DNA of 64,000 nucleotides from Alteromonas sp. CI.11.F.A3 (GCF_032925565.1 NZ_CP136708.1:1302001-1366000), one strand, 5' to 3'; counted from the first letter of the stretch, positions 47,603 through 58,498 are shown. The notes: generated by a model not told the origin, from the letters alone. A program made the numbers and translations.

Positions 47603-47992
47603 ATGAGCAACATTCCAACAGATTTACGTTACGCATCTACCCACGAATGGGTTCGTCCAGACGGCGATGGTGTTTTCACAGTAGGTATTTCTGAGCACGC
47701 TCAAGGCTTGCTTGGCGATATGGTATTTGTAGAACTACCAGATGTTGGCGACACTGTAAGTACTGGCGACGATATCGCTGTTGCTGAATCGGTTAAAGCG
47801 GCTTCAGACGTTTACGCGCCTATTAGCGGCGAAGTAGTTGGCGTTAATGAAGAGCTAGAAGATTCACCAGAGCTTGTAAACTCAGACCCTTACGGCGATG
47901 GCTGGTTATTCAAAATTAAAGCAGATGATGCCGAAGAAGTTGAAGGCTTATTAGACGCTGAAGGTTATGAAAACAGCATTGACGAAGAGTAA
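47603..47992 (+). CDS. gcvH: Glycine cleavage system H protein
   Basis: 129 residues, the standard GcvH length. The lipoylated Lys is in [18 protein letters not shown], and the N terminus has [21 protein letters not shown]. It carries the aminomethyl group between the P and T proteins. An AGGAA ribosome site precedes ATG 47603. A strong terminator lies between it and gcvP, so H and T levels can exceed P. Confidence 0.97.
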   Translation: MSNIPTDLRYASTHEWVRPDGDGVFTVGISEHAQGLLGDMVFVELPDVGDTVSTGDDIAVAESVKAASDVYAPISGEVVGVNEELEDSPELVNSDPYGDGWLFKIKADDAEEVEGLLDAEGYENSIDEE

Positions 47993-48036
47993 TTCGTTAG
48001 TTGCTTCTGAACCGGAGCGTAGTAATCAGTAATTAA

Positions 48037-48067
48037 TAAAAAGGGGCTTCTAATTAGCCCCTTTTTA
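48037..48067 (+). terminator. Intrinsic terminator between gcvH and gcvP
   Basis: The stem AAGGGGCT / AGCCCCTT with a 7-base loop is followed by four more bases of T-rich tract. It either ends the gcvTH transcript or partly attenuates gcvP. Confidence 0.88.
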
Positions 48068-48135
48068 TCTTTACGTTTTTATTTGTGTTTTATCCTGCCT
48101 TTCGGGGCAATACATTGCGAGTGCTTAACAACGTT

Positions 48136-51033
48136 ATGTCGAATACTTCCCCTACATTAGCTCAACTAGAGCAAAAAGACGCATTCATTCGCCGCCACGT
48201 AGGCCCAGGCGAAGAAGAAATTCAACAAATGCTGTCGGCTATTGACGCAACATCGTTAGACGATTTAATTGCGCAAACCGTACCGGCTGGCATTGCGCTA
48301 CCTGAGCCGCTTAAAGTAGGCGAAGGGGCAACTGAAGTAGATGCATTAGCAGCATTGAAAGAAGTGGCTGGCAAAAACACGGTTAATCGCTCGTTTATTG
48401 GTATGGGCTATTACGATACCCACGTACCCAATGTTATTTTACGCAACGTATTAGAAAACCCAGGTTGGTACACAGCATACACGCCTTATCAGCCAGAAAT
48501 TGCCCAAGGCCGTTTAGAAGCCATTCTTAACTTCCAACAGTTAACCATTGATTTAACCGGCTTAGAATTAGCGTCTGCTTCATTACTTGATGAAGGTACC
48601 GCAGCGGCTGAAGCCATGGCATTGGCCAAGCGCGTATCTAAAAACAAAAAAGCCAGCAGCTACTTTATTGCTGATGACGTACACCCACAAACACATGACG
48701 TAGTAGCCACACGCGCTGAAATGTTTGGTTTTGGTATTATTACCGGCCCAGCAAGCGAAGCGGCAAACCACGACGTATTTGGTGCGTTGTTACAATACCC
48801 AAGCACCACCGGTGAAGTAACCGACATTTCCGATATTATTGCAGCAGTACAAGCGAAAAAAGGCATAGTGGCAGTAGCCGCCGACTTAATGAGCTTGGTA
48901 ATGTTAAAATCGCCCGGTGAACTAGGCGCAGACGTTGCCCTAGGTAGCGCACAACGCTTTGGTGTACCTATGGGATACGGAGGCCCACATGCTGCCTTCT
49001 TCGCAACACGCGACAGCTACAAGCGTTCATTACCTGGCCGTATTATTGGCGTAAGTAAAGACACTCGTGGCCGCCCAGCACTTCGTATGGCGCTGCAAAC
49101 CCGCGAGCAACATATACGCCGCGAAAAAGCCAACTCAAACATTTGTACCGCACAAGTATTGCTAGCTAATATGGCCAGCTTTTATGCCGTATACCATGGC
49201 CCTAAAGGCTTAAAAACTATTGCTCAGCGCATACACCGCTTAACCAGTATTTTAGCGACAGGCCTAACGAAAAAAGGTGCAGCCCTTAAGCACAGCACTT
49301 ACTTCGATACCCTAACTGTATTGGTAGATAACAAAGAAGCAGTACTAAACAAAGGCTACGAGCATGGGTTAAACCTACGTGCCGACCTAGAAGGCGCAGT
49401 AGGGGTTTCTATTGATGAAACCACCACCCGTGAAGACGTTGCTACTTTGTTTAACGTTATTCTTGGCAGCGACCACGGCCTAAGCGTAGAAGCGCTAGAT
49501 GCCGAAGTAACTACGCAGCCAACTAACGCTATTCCAGAAAACCTAGTACGCACTAGCGATATTCTTACGCACGACGTGTTTAACCAGTACCATTCAGAAA
49601 CTGAAATGCTGCGTTATATTAAAAGCCTAGAGAATAAAGATTTAGCCTTGAACCACTCAATGATTTCATTGGGGTCGTGTACCATGAAGCTAAATGCTAC
49701 TGCGGAAATGATTCCCGTAACTTGGGCAGAGTTCGGCCAAATTCACCCGTTTGCACCACTAAACCAAGCAGAAGGCTATCAAGAAATGATTGCCGAGCTA
49801 GCCGAGTGGTTAATTAACGTAACGGGGTACGATAACCTTTCTATGCAACCTAACTCAGGTGCACAAGGTGAATACGCAGGCTTGTTGGCCATTCAGCGTT
49901 ACCATGAAAGCCGCGGCGAAGGGCACAGAAACGTATGCTTAATTCCAAGTTCAGCACATGGTACTAACCCAGCATCTGCGCAAATGGTTAGCCTGAACGT
50001 AGTGGTAGTGAAGTGCGACAACAACGGTAACGTAGACATTGCCGACCTTCGCAAGAAAGCTGAAGAAGTGGGCGATAACTTATCGTGCGCTATGATCACT
50101 TACCCATCTACCCACGGCGTGTACGAAGAAACCATTCGTGAAATGTGTGAAATTGTGCACCAGTACGGCGGCCAAGTGTATATGGATGGCGCGAATATGA
50201 ACGCGCAGGTGGGCATTACCTCACCGGGTTATATTGGTTCAGACGTATCACACTTAAATCTACACAAAACTTTCTGTATTCCACACGGTGGTGGCGGCCC
50301 AGGTATGGGGCCAATTGGTGTTAAATCGCACCTTGCGCCTTTCTTACCAAACCACACGGTAGTGAATATTGAAACAGCCGGTAAAGACTGCGGTGCGGTT
50401 TCGGCAGCACCATGGGGCAGTGCGTCTATTCTGCCAATAAGCTACATGTACATTAAAATGATGGGCTCGGCTGGCCTACGTAAGGCAACTGAAGTAGCCA
50501 TACTTAACGCCAATTACGTAGCTAATGCCTTAGAAGGACATTACAACGTATTGTACAAAGGCCAAAACGGTCGCGTAGCGCATGAATGTATTATTGACCT
50601 GCGCCCATTAAAAGAGGCCAGTGGTGTAACCGAAGTAGACATAGCAAAACGCTTGAACGACTACGGTTTCCACGCGCCAACTATGAGCTTCCCAGTAGCC
50701 GGCACGCTAATGATTGAGCCGACTGAATCGGAAGCTAAGTACGAGCTAGACCGCTTCGTAAACGCCATGATTAGCATTCGCCAAGAAGTGGCGAAAGTAG
50801 AAAGCGGCGAGTGGGATGCTACCGACAACCCACTACACAATGCACCACATACCCTAGCCGATATTTGTGACAACGACTGGAACCGCAGTTACGACCGCAA
50901 CCTAGCGGCGTACCCTGCACCAGAAGTACACAGAAACAAATTCTGGCCAACAGTTAACCGAATTGATGATGTATTCGGGGACCGTAATTTGATTTGTTCT
51001 TGCCCTAGTATAGAGAGTTATATTGAGGGGTAG
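48136..51033 (+). CDS. gcvP: Glycine dehydrogenase (decarboxylating), P protein
   Basis: 965 residues from ATG 48136 ([15 protein letters not shown]). The frame is open to 48085 but that part overlaps non-conserved leader. It is the homodimeric P protein made of two aminotransferase-like halves. The PLP Lys lies in [17 protein letters not shown] in the second half, and [14 protein letters not shown] and [15 protein letters not shown] are family signatures. It decarboxylates glycine and loads GcvH. A terminator lies 23 bases after the stop. Confidence 0.97.
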   Translation: MSNTSPTLAQLEQKDAFIRRHVGPGEEEIQQMLSAIDATSLDDLIAQTVPAGIALPEPLKVGEGATEVDALAALKEVAGKNTVNRSFIGMGYYDTHVPNVILRNVLENPGWYTAYTPYQPEIAQGRLEAILNFQQLTIDLTGLELASASLLDEGTAAAEAMALAKRVSKNKKASSYFIADDVHPQTHDVVATRAEMFGFGIITGPASEAANHDVFGALLQYPSTTGEVTDISDIIAAVQAKKGIVAVAADLMSLVMLKSPGELGADVALGSAQRFGVPMGYGGPHAAFFATRDSYKRSLPGRIIGVSKDTRGRPALRMALQTREQHIRREKANSNICTAQVLLANMASFYAVYHGPKGLKTIAQRIHRLTSILATGLTKKGAALKHSTYFDTLTVLVDNKEAVLNKGYEHGLNLRADLEGAVGVSIDETTTREDVATLFNVILGSDHGLSVEALDAEVTTQPTNAIPENLVRTSDILTHDVFNQYHSETEMLRYIKSLENKDLALNHSMISLGSCTMKLNATAEMIPVTWAEFGQIHPFAPLNQAEGYQEMIAELAEWLINVTGYDNLSMQPNSGAQGEYAGLLAIQRYHESRGEGHRNVCLIPSSAHGTNPASAQMVSLNVVVVKCDNNGNVDIADLRKKAEEVGDNLSCAMITYPSTHGVYEETIREMCEIVHQYGGQVYMDGANMNAQVGITSPGYIGSDVSHLNLHKTFCIPHGGGGPGMGPIGVKSHLAPFLPNHTVVNIETAGKDCGAVSAAPWGSASILPISYMYIKMMGSAGLRKATEVAILNANYVANALEGHYNVLYKGQNGRVAHECIIDLRPLKEASGVTEVDIAKRLNDYGFHAPTMSFPVAGTLMIEPTESEAKYELDRFVNAMISIRQEVAKVESGEWDATDNPLHNAPHTLADICDNDWNRSYDRNLAAYPAPEVHRNKFWPTVNRIDDVFGDRNLICSCPSIESYIEG

Positions 51034-51056
51034 GGGAGTGCCCTACTAGATACTTC

Positions 51057-51081
51057 AAGCCCACTTCTTAGTGGGCTTTTT
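51057..51081 (+). terminator. Intrinsic terminator after gcvP
   Basis: A 9-bp stem AAGCCCACT / AGTGGGCTT with a TCTT loop, followed by TTT. It closes the gcv region. Confidence 0.9.
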
Positions 51082-51260
51082 ACACATTAGCGCAAGGTTT
51101 TGAGGGGCAGTTTTCGGCCAATAGCGGACATAACACGAACGGCAAATAAGAGCGATAAACGGTCGCTCATCAATCAACTTACCATAGTCAGTTTCAGACA
51201 AACTGCGGACGATCGGGGTGAAACGATCTAGCCACGTTTTAAATAAATGACTGGCCACAT

Positions 51261-51326
51261 TTACTGAGCCACTACGTAACGACCTATAGCAGGATCATAG
51301 TATCGTGCTTGCATATAAATTAGTAC
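51261..51326 (-). pseudogene. Fossil fragment of an Rhs/YD-repeat protein
   Basis: On the minus strand the frame reads VLIYMQARYYDPAIGRYV then VAQ and a stop. L-I-Y-M-Q-A-R-Y-Y-D-P-x-I-G-R is the hallmark of the end of the conserved Rhs core, just before the variable toxin tip. A TAG stop lies immediately upstream, so only about 21 codons survive. It is a remnant, not a functional gene, and marks this spot as a former Rhs site. Confidence 0.8.
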
Positions 51327-51426
51327 GAACTACGATCCGTCAACCATTTAATGTATATATTTAAAAGTCATCGTACATTTATTGCTTTAAACAGATTTTA
51401 GCTGGGTATCAAGTTAGCGCTAATGG

Positions 51427-54400
51427 TTAACTTCTTTTAATTGGGTTTGACACTTTATCTCTGACGTTTGTTGTTAACTCAATTATTTTGCAACCTTCCG
51501 CTTGGTCTAGTTTATCAATCAACTTTGGGTGCATAATAACTTCAGCGCCTTGCAACTCAATTACATCTACTTCGTAAGAATTTTCATAAACTTTTTGCCA
51601 ACTTCGAAAAACTACAACTTCTTCCCCAGTGTCATCAGTTAACGTAAATAGACTATCCGGTTTCAAATTTAGAGCTGATATTAGATTTGAATGAGGGATG
51701 ATTATTTGAATTTTGCCTAGAAATGTCCTGTAGTCAGCTATTCCAAAACATAGCCCCATTGGAATATCTAATCCATTAATCGGGGAACTTTCCCAGCTAA
51801 TATCATCCGCCGTGAATATTGGGGCAATACCCTCTGGAGCAGGAGAGTCATCGGGTTCTATTGCTAAAGCGGATTGGACTTCAACCTTTTCTTTCGCTTC
51901 TTTGGAATAGCCCCCTTTATCAAAAAGCCATTGTTGCTCGATATATGCAGCTCTTATCCAGCCTCTATATGGGCCGCTGCTCATAATGTAAGTAAATTCG
52001 TTTCTTTTGCCTGTCTCTTTAAGTTCAACGGGGAGAGGATAGTTTTCTCTAGCGCATTGAAGCTCGTGAAATGTGATATAGACTTCTACGTCTGGAAGAA
52101 GTGATACTGCCAAATCAATTGCTTCAGATGTATCTGAGAACACTTGCTGCTCAATTTCTAAATTGTTAAGCACCTCATTAGTAGTAATTTCTGCTAGTTC
52201 CTCGTTCCAACCAAGAACTTGAACACCGGGGTAGCAGTCTCCTCTTTCTCCGTGTTGTAGGTGTAACCGTACCTTCCATTGTTCTTTATTAAATTTGGAT
52301 TTTGTAAGTCTGTGGTTAAGAGTGTCGGTATAGGCTTGGGCGAATTTATCCCAAACTGAACTTAAAAAAAATGTTTTCCTCGATTTATCCATTGAAAGAA
52401 GTTCGGGAACAAACCTTTTCTCTAATGGTTTCTTAGTCATATCAATTTTATAATCTTTATGTTTGTAGTCAGTAATTTGTTTTAATAAAGCCCTAGCGGA
52501 ATTTTTTACAATCCATAAAGGCGAATCTGCTAACAGCTCTAGCGTTGCTGTTATTTTTTTAGTTATGGAATAGCTCACAGTGTCATATCTTAGTAACAGG
52601 GCTAACAATACTTCCAAAGATGTAACAAGTGTCGATTCAGTAAGATACCAACTCAGAGGTTTAATCAAGTTCGAATCAGCAGTTTCGATTAAGTGTTTTA
52701 TTGCTAGCATTGCTTGATGTTTAATTGCTATGTATGGAGAGTCTAACTTTGCTAGGAGAACAGCTATGATTCCTTCCTGTGAAGACCAGCCCCGTGACTT
52801 CGCAACAGGTGTTGAGTTTAACCAACAGTAATCATCCTCTTCAGTTAGAGGTAATCGATGCTTTATGACTTCATACGCGGCCCACCAAGCTTGATTAGCA
52901 TCATCGTATAAGCCGATACTTGACAGCCTACAAATAATACCTTCCGTAATTCCATGATTGTAACTGCTGGCAGATAATAAATGACCAACACCTCTTGCAT
53001 ATATGTTCAGCGCAAGCTCTTTATTGATCTCAACTGCCTTTAAAAGGTGATGTTCTGTTAACTCATCACCAATGTTTCCCCAGCCCCTATTTCCTCTTCG
53101 ATACACATGCGCAAGCGTATAAGCAATACAAGACAATTTACGTTTCTTTAAACGACTAAATCCTTCTGCTAAATCTATGATTGGGTGATGATCAGACATG
53201 TATGCCGTATGTGCTTTTTCAACAAATAACAACAAAAACTCTCCAGCTTGGTGCTCTCCATTGGCTTCAGAATATTCGTACAATGAATAACCAAAATAAT
53301 TTATGAAGGAGTCTAAAGATACTCGCCCCCTAGAATCCATTCTTTCGGTAACAAAATTTATAGTTTTTCTAAACTCAGTCTCTTTGCTGTTAGAAAGAGC
53401 ACTGCTTAAAGGTAATCTGATTAGCGGGGTTATTTTCTGTCGAATGCAACCTGAAAAGTTATCTGATTTTAAATATTCGGACTTCTTTTCTTTTGGCTTT
53501 AGCGAAACTTTTCGATTGAAGTTCAAGGAATGTGTTTCTGCAAATTTTTCTAATTGTGGCAAAACCTCTTCAGGGTATTTGGATGAACTACCAAGATAAC
53601 GCTTAACTAAGTTTTCAAAGTACCTTGTGCCGAGCTTTTTATCATCATTTAAGAAGTCTTCAATTATTTTCAGCTCTTCATTAATTCTTTCTTTTGCATC
53701 TCCTTCATACCTGAAGTTGAATTCGGTAGTGCAAAGAACATGGTAAGCTATTGGATCAATTGATTTTTTAAAATATTCGTCAAGCACGGTGTGCGTTGCA
53801 GTATCTAATACCCAACTGACACCACCGTCATAGTCGTGGAGAGTGCCACTTAATACTTCTAGAGCTATGTTTAAATTTGAACGACAGAGACTTGAAAACC
53901 AATTATTGATTGCATGTTTTGTTTCCCTGCCATCGGTATGTCTGCGTAAAGCTTGAGCCAATGGAAGAGATTTAAGAAATGCATCTTTTCCCGTTGACCA
54001 GTTTGGCTTAGCGATGGAAGGCAAAGAGTTCAATATTCCATTAATGGTAACATCTTTTCGCCAACCATAAGCGCACAGGTATTGCGCGATTTTCCGCCAT
54101 TCTTGCTTGGATTCATCATGAAAGCCAAATGAAGAAAGCAAATAAGCTAAAGACATACCTATCTCAGCATGGCTTTCAAAGTAAGTACCGGAGGATTCGA
54201 AGTCCTTCACAACTTCCATGCAAAACTCCAAAATCTCATTTTGAGCACATTTTAAGTGACTTATGGCACATAACTGTGTAAGTAAGGGGATTGTTTGTAT
54301 CGGCCCTGACTCACTTCTATCCATAGATGTCCCTGTTTCATCCATAGCTATTTTTACGCAGCGAATACACTCTTTAAATTCTTGCTCTGTATTGGTCAAC

Positions 54401-57400
54401 TGCAAGCCATCAATAATTGACTTAATTATTAGCGGTTGAACACGGTACAGATCGCAAGAGCGAGGCTCCCCTTTGAACGGAGCTGTATTCTCAGAGATAA
54501 GTTTGAAGATTTCTGTAATTTTTAAAGAATTATTAGAAGTGCGGTACTCAGCTAGTCGAATTAAAAACTCTAGCCATTGAGAATACCAATTATCACCTTC
54601 CCTTACCCTTTTTAACTCTTCTTCATAACACTTTGGGTTAATATGAAGGGACAAAAACCACTCTAGAATATTCTCATATTCAGGTGAATATTTTCCAACC
54701 GAAAGGTCTATTTCGCTTGGTTTTTGGGAAGTAGCTGTACAATTTTTTGGATCAGCACCAAGCGTTAGGCAAAGTTTAATTTTATCTCTACTTTTCAAAT
54801 ACCCTATTGCTTGATCTGCTTCGGAAGCCCGTTTTTTCCCAGTTTCACCCTCAGCTCTGCATAAATGAGCCACTCCTAAAATTGAACTATTATTTATACA
54901 TCTATAACGAGATAGAAATTTTGCTAACCTTAGGCTTATATCGATGTCAAAATAGTTTTGTAACGCTGTGATTAATTCATAAATGTAATCCTCTTCTAGA
55001 GCTTTTCGTTGTTTTAGAAGAAATTTAACTAATCTTTTGTAACCTACTAGCCTTCCTTTTGTCGCTAATAGTCCTTTGAATCGATTTATAGAATGTTGGA
55101 AGCTATCTTCATAGTCAGTGTTACTCCCTGACTGAGTAGAAGAATTACTGACTTTTTCCGAGGAGTCTTTGGAAAGATACTCTCTCCAAGGAGCAACATG
55201 TTCAGCATCTGCTATAAGAGCACACACAGCTAGTCCTATACTGGTAGGCAAAGTTGGTTGCCCTTCGAAAAGTAAACGTTCTGCTGTTAATTCCGCACCG
55301 AAAACCTTTGTAAAAGTTTCCCAGTAACTTAATTGGTCGTTAAGTTTTTCTTCAAAGCAAGTGTGCAAAGAACGTTTTAATTCGGCGAGCCTTGTTAAGG
55401 CTGCCCAATTATTAAGCTGAGATGCTACTTCTAAAGCTATCTCAAGATTCTTTTCTATCGCTATTTCGGTATGGCCGAATTCAAGACTTTTAGAAACAAA
55501 TTCGGTTGTAACCAGTTCCATGACTTTATGAGCTTCTTTTTGCCGTCTAAGTAATACAAGTAAAAAGCGATAAGATTTTGCGGATTTGAAAAAACCAATT
55601 TTAACAAGCCACTCAGTTATTGGTTGTAAGATATCCCTAATGTGAACCGTATTAGGTTGACTCTCAACAACAAATCTCCTGAAACTCTCATGGTAAATCC
55701 TTACGCCACCTTGCCCTGTAACGTCGGTTAGGATAGGTGATAAATGCTTGATACTTGAGTCTACGATAGGAGATAGTAATGGCGAAACTTGCTTCAGTTC
55801 TTCAATTGATATTCCAAAGTCTATTAGTCCCAAAATGTTAGCTATTAATAGCGTTCCATCATCTTTATTTGATAATAGATACTGATAATACGAAGTTACA
55901 TTTCCATTCAAGCTAGGTTTTAAATCAAGCCAATCATCTAAATCTTTGTCTGTATTTATATCATTGCTATTGACTAGTTCCTTTGCCAGAAAAGTGGCAT
56001 ATAGTGGATTACCATCTGATCTTATCAAAACTGCATCTGTTACCTTTTTAAAGGAAATAGATGCAGCGCTATCGCAATAGTAAGGTATGTTAAGAGAATG
56101 CATCAGGTCTTCGATTTCGAATCGATTCCAAGATGGTACAGAATTCAGGTAAACACGTTCGCCTAGAGACTCAGTTATTTTTTTTATATGCTCGCCGGGT
56201 TGCGAGCCAAGTATTAAAACGACATTATCTGGAAGTGATAAACTACAAATTTGGCCTATTATATCAGTGTCAGAAAAGCTTAATTGTCCCGCTTCAGACA
56301 AAATCCTGCTTATATGGTCTAAGCCATCTACTATAAGTACCACTAGTTCTTCTTGCTCAGATGCAACTTTGATAGCTTCATCTAATGATTCGAAAGTGGA
56401 TGAGTATCTAGAAGTAAGGTTATCTCGTAACTCCGTATTTTTGCTCGTTAGTTCATATAGCAAGTTAGCAAACAAACTTTCCGTACTGATTCGTCTCTCT
56501 AATTCTTCATCTCCCGGTTCAAGATAACAGTAATGTTTTGCTACACATATCCCTTGCTCTTCAAGCTTTTCTGACAGCCGGGTTAGGCTCCAAGATTTTC
56601 CTGCTCCGGGGCTACCCAAAACAACTTGGTGATTTAACTTTTTTGCATTAGAAATAAGCGATGTTTCGAAAGAATCTCTGTTAACAAAAACATCAAAGTT
56701 GACAGGGAAACTCTGATTGATTTTTCCAAAATCAGTTCTCAAACCTAGCTCTAATTCGATGCTAGTAGGTGTATGAGTTGCGTTTTGAGTTCTTGCCAAA
56801 TTAGCGAGGGAAATTGCTAAAGCTGAAAAGTCAACAGGGTCTCTGTCCTGATTTGGGTATGAACCTACACCTACTTTATGCTTAGCTAAATTTATGAGTT
56901 CTTGCTCTAAGATACTTGGTTCAATTAAGGTTTCGCTAGAAATAGGAAGGGCTAGTTCAATCGTAAAAGCATCGCAAAAATCAATGAAACTTAATCTGTC
57001 GTATTTTTCATTTTGTAGAGGCTCCCAAATAGGAGCTGCATTAATAGGCCAAATGGCGTTAGCATCCAACTTAAAACTAATGCTTGAGGTGCTATTCATA
57101 CTTTTTAAAGTTCGATCTTCACGCAAATAGTTCCTATCTTCAGGAGCTAACCACGTAGCACATAAAATATAGAGGTCTTCATTACTATCAGACTGAAGAA
57201 AACTGTCGAATAATAAATCAATTCGAATGTCAGATGATTTTCGAAGTAACTGAGAATGATGAAACTGTTTGCTCTCATTTCTACTGGATTTTACTTGGTA
57301 GTGTGTAGCGATAGGCCCCTTTTGAATATGTAGATCGTCAAATATATCCCCTTCAAAGCGTTTTTTATCTACAGAAATGCTTTCATACCTTTCGCTAAGA

Positions 57401-57480
57401 CATCGCATAAAAAAATATGCAGTAAAAATATCTTGATAACGATAGCCCTGATGAGCTGGGGTTAATCCACGACCTTTCAA
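51427..57480 (-). CDS. Giant STAND NTPase with N-terminal Cap4/DUF4297-like nuclease domain (candidate antiviral protein)
   Basis: 2017 residues. Residues 1-170 look like a PD-(D/E)xK nuclease of the Cap4/DUF4297 type: GYRYQ at 12-16, FEGDIFDDLHI at 42-52 and the QVK of HYQVKSS at 62-64. A STAND-type P-loop NTPase follows, with Walker A GSPGAGKS at 289-296, Walker B LVVLIVDGLDH at 379-389, and a later SDGNPLYATFLAKEL segment. From about 570 to 1650 the protein is a long helical-repeat array of the kind used as a sensor. The last 350 residues form a separate beta-rich part I do not recognise. The layout is that of Avs-like (AVAST) and related bacterial NLR-type defence proteins, which recognise phage proteins and then cut DNA. 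The gene is monocistronic and AT-richer than the core genes beside it. Defence is inference from architecture. Confidence 0.88.
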   Translation of the reverse strand: MKGRGLTPAHQGYRYQDIFTAYFFMRCLSERYESISVDKKRFEGDIFDDLHIQKGPIATHYQVKSSRNESKQFHHSQLLRKSSDIRIDLLFDSFLQSDSNEDLYILCATWLAPEDRNYLREDRTLKSMNSTSSISFKLDANAIWPINAAPIWEPLQNEKYDRLSFIDFCDAFTIELALPISSETLIEPSILEQELINLAKHKVGVGSYPNQDRDPVDFSALAISLANLARTQNATHTPTSIELELGLRTDFGKINQSFPVNFDVFVNRDSFETSLISNAKKLNHQVVLGSPGAGKSWSLTRLSEKLEEQGICVAKHYCYLEPGDEELERRISTESLFANLLYELTSKNTELRDNLTSRYSSTFESLDEAIKVASEQEELVVLIVDGLDHISRILSEAGQLSFSDTDIIGQICSLSLPDNVVLILGSQPGEHIKKITESLGERVYLNSVPSWNRFEIEDLMHSLNIPYYCDSAASISFKKVTDAVLIRSDGNPLYATFLAKELVNSNDINTDKDLDDWLDLKPSLNGNVTSYYQYLLSNKDDGTLLIANILGLIDFGISIEELKQVSPLLSPIVDSSIKHLSPILTDVTGQGGVRIYHESFRRFVVESQPNTVHIRDILQPITEWLVKIGFFKSAKSYRFLLVLLRRQKEAHKVMELVTTEFVSKSLEFGHTEIAIEKNLEIALEVASQLNNWAALTRLAELKRSLHTCFEEKLNDQLSYWETFTKVFGAELTAERLLFEGQPTLPTSIGLAVCALIADAEHVAPWREYLSKDSSEKVSNSSTQSGSNTDYEDSFQHSINRFKGLLATKGRLVGYKRLVKFLLKQRKALEEDYIYELITALQNYFDIDISLRLAKFLSRYRCINNSSILGVAHLCRAEGETGKKRASEADQAIGYLKSRDKIKLCLTLGADPKNCTATSQKPSEIDLSVGKYSPEYENILEWFLSLHINPKCYEEELKRVREGDNWYSQWLEFLIRLAEYRTSNNSLKITEIFKLISENTAPFKGEPRSCDLYRVQPLIIKSIIDGLQLTNTEQEFKECIRCVKIAMDETGTSMDRSESGPIQTIPLLTQLCAISHLKCAQNEILEFCMEVVKDFESSGTYFESHAEIGMSLAYLLSSFGFHDESKQEWRKIAQYLCAYGWRKDVTINGILNSLPSIAKPNWSTGKDAFLKSLPLAQALRRHTDGRETKHAINNWFSSLCRSNLNIALEVLSGTLHDYDGGVSWVLDTATHTVLDEYFKKSIDPIAYHVLCTTEFNFRYEGDAKERINEELKIIEDFLNDDKKLGTRYFENLVKRYLGSSSKYPEEVLPQLEKFAETHSLNFNRKVSLKPKEKKSEYLKSDNFSGCIRQKITPLIRLPLSSALSNSKETEFRKTINFVTERMDSRGRVSLDSFINYFGYSLYEYSEANGEHQAGEFLLLFVEKAHTAYMSDHHPIIDLAEGFSRLKKRKLSCIAYTLAHVYRRGNRGWGNIGDELTEHHLLKAVEINKELALNIYARGVGHLLSASSYNHGITEGIICRLSSIGLYDDANQAWWAAYEVIKHRLPLTEEDDYCWLNSTPVAKSRGWSSQEGIIAVLLAKLDSPYIAIKHQAMLAIKHLIETADSNLIKPLSWYLTESTLVTSLEVLLALLLRYDTVSYSITKKITATLELLADSPLWIVKNSARALLKQITDYKHKDYKIDMTKKPLEKRFVPELLSMDKSRKTFFLSSVWDKFAQAYTDTLNHRLTKSKFNKEQWKVRLHLQHGERGDCYPGVQVLGWNEELAEITTNEVLNNLEIEQQVFSDTSEAIDLAVSLLPDVEVYITFHELQCARENYPLPVELKETGKRNEFTYIMSSGPYRGWIRAAYIEQQWLFDKGGYSKEAKEKVEVQSALAIEPDDSPAPEGIAPIFTADDISWESSPINGLDIPMGLCFGIADYRTFLGKIQIIIPHSNLISALNLKPDSLFTLTDDTGEEVVVFRSWQKVYENSYEVDVIELQGAEVIMHPKLIDKLDQAEGCKIIELTTNVRDKVSNPIKRS

Positions 57481-57732
57481 ACTAAATCCTTATTCTAATA
57501 TGTGACTTCCTGAAATAGGTTGTAATCTTGAATAAATTCAAACATTCATATGCTTTATGACTCTAGGAACTTCTAGGTTAATTTACAACCAGCGTGTTGT
57601 TACGATACGACCGTTTTACGAAAAAACAATTATACGCAACAGGATTGCTGTTTGATAACTTATTCTGAGGTTAAAGAAAGTTACACCCTTATATATTCGA
57701 TATTTACTACGCCCGAATTCAAGGTTTATAAA
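57481..57732. other. Upstream region of the STAND gene
   Basis: AT-rich, with no gene. It must contain the minus-strand promoter of the giant STAND gene. No confident promoter element was picked out. REP-like repeats start at about 57733. Confidence 0.5.
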
Positions 57733-57790
57733 TAAAGGGGTCAGAGTCTGAGGGATCCCCACGCGAATAAAGGGGTCAGAGTACATTATC
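57733..57790. repeat. Two REP-like GGGGTCAGAGT units downstream of the transposase
   Basis: Two direct copies of AATAAAGGGGTCAGAGT, about 35 bases apart, stand just after the transposase stop. The second continues ACATTATCCC. They share the core with repeats at 58631, 59951 and 60651. Confidence 0.85.
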
Positions 57791-57802
57791 CCTCAAAAAC
57801 TC

Positions 57803-58498
57803 TCAGCCCTCAGTTTTTGGAGGGCGCCCTAATTTTTCGTTTTTTAGGGCGATACCGGTTAGGTTTTCAATTTGTTGTTTAAATTTATTGTTACCTAATA
57901 CTAACTCTTTTTTTGAGCAGTATTGAATATTACCAATAAGTGTTTGGGAGATTTCAGTTTCGAAAAGTGCACGGTAGGCTTTCATGCGCTCAGTTTCAGT
58001 TTTCCCTAAAGATAAATATACTCCATGGGCACTGCATAGTGTCGATTTTACCCCTAACGCGTTTATTGAGTAGCTAGACCATTTATATTCAGCTGGGTCT
58101 AACACCATTTTCGCCCTTACAGGGTTGAGTTCAATGTATCTGTATACGGTAAGCAGATATTTTTCTGAATCTACCAAGCTAGAGGTAAATCTACCTTCCC
58201 ACAGGGTTCCAGTCCGCTTGTATTTTTGGTTAAAGTACCTAACATACATGCGCCCTAAAGACTGCATCATAGCGCTCACACCGCGGTTATCATCTTTAGG
58301 GGTGCAAAGGAGGTGGGTATGATTAGTCATTAGCACCCATGCATGAATGCTAACATCAAATTGTAGGGAAAATTTCTTCAACCAGTGGATGTAAGCAATG
58401 TAGTCACTCTCACAGGCAAAACAAATTGACCGGTTATTGCCTCTTTGAATAACGTGCTGTGCAAAGCCTACTGGTGCTAGTCGTCTTTTCCTGGCCAT
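57803..58498 (-). CDS. REP-associated tyrosine transposase (RAYT, IS200-like Y1 family)
   Basis: 231 residues. The HUH nuclease motif is in MTNHTHLLCTP, the VIQRGNNRSICF start is typical of this family, and the catalytic-Tyr helix region is YLLTVYRYIELNPVRA with WEGRFTSSLVDS before it. RAYTs are domesticated single-strand DNA transposases that move or maintain REP sequences. Here the gene is bracketed by REP-like GGGGTCAGAGTAC units on both sides. The start gives MARKRRLAPVGFAQHV, the usual N terminus. The C-terminal 50 residues resemble a small helix-turn-helix tail seen in longer RAYTs. Confidence 0.92.
   Translation of the reverse strand: MARKRRLAPVGFAQHVIQRGNNRSICFACESDYIAYIHWLKKFSLQFDVSIHAWVLMTNHTHLLCTPKDDNRGVSAMMQSLGRMYVRYFNQKYKRTGTLWEGRFTSSLVDSEKYLLTVYRYIELNPVRAKMVLDPAEYKWSSYSINALGVKSTLCSAHGVYLSLGKTETERMKAYRALFETEISQTLIGNIQYCSKKELVLGNNKFKQQIENLTGIALKNEKLGRPPKTEG

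Larger units (their letters stand above)
51034..51426. other. Junction between core genome and accessory region
   Basis: 393 bases that hold the gcvP terminator (51057-51081) and an Rhs gene fossil (51261-51326). A minus-strand frame at 51055-51258 runs through the terminator and is not convincing. No intact gene is seen. Confidence 0.65.

Noticed and set aside
51055..51258. 67-codon minus-strand frame after gcvP
   Set aside because: It ends inside the gcvP terminator, lacks a ribosome site and has no recognisable feature.
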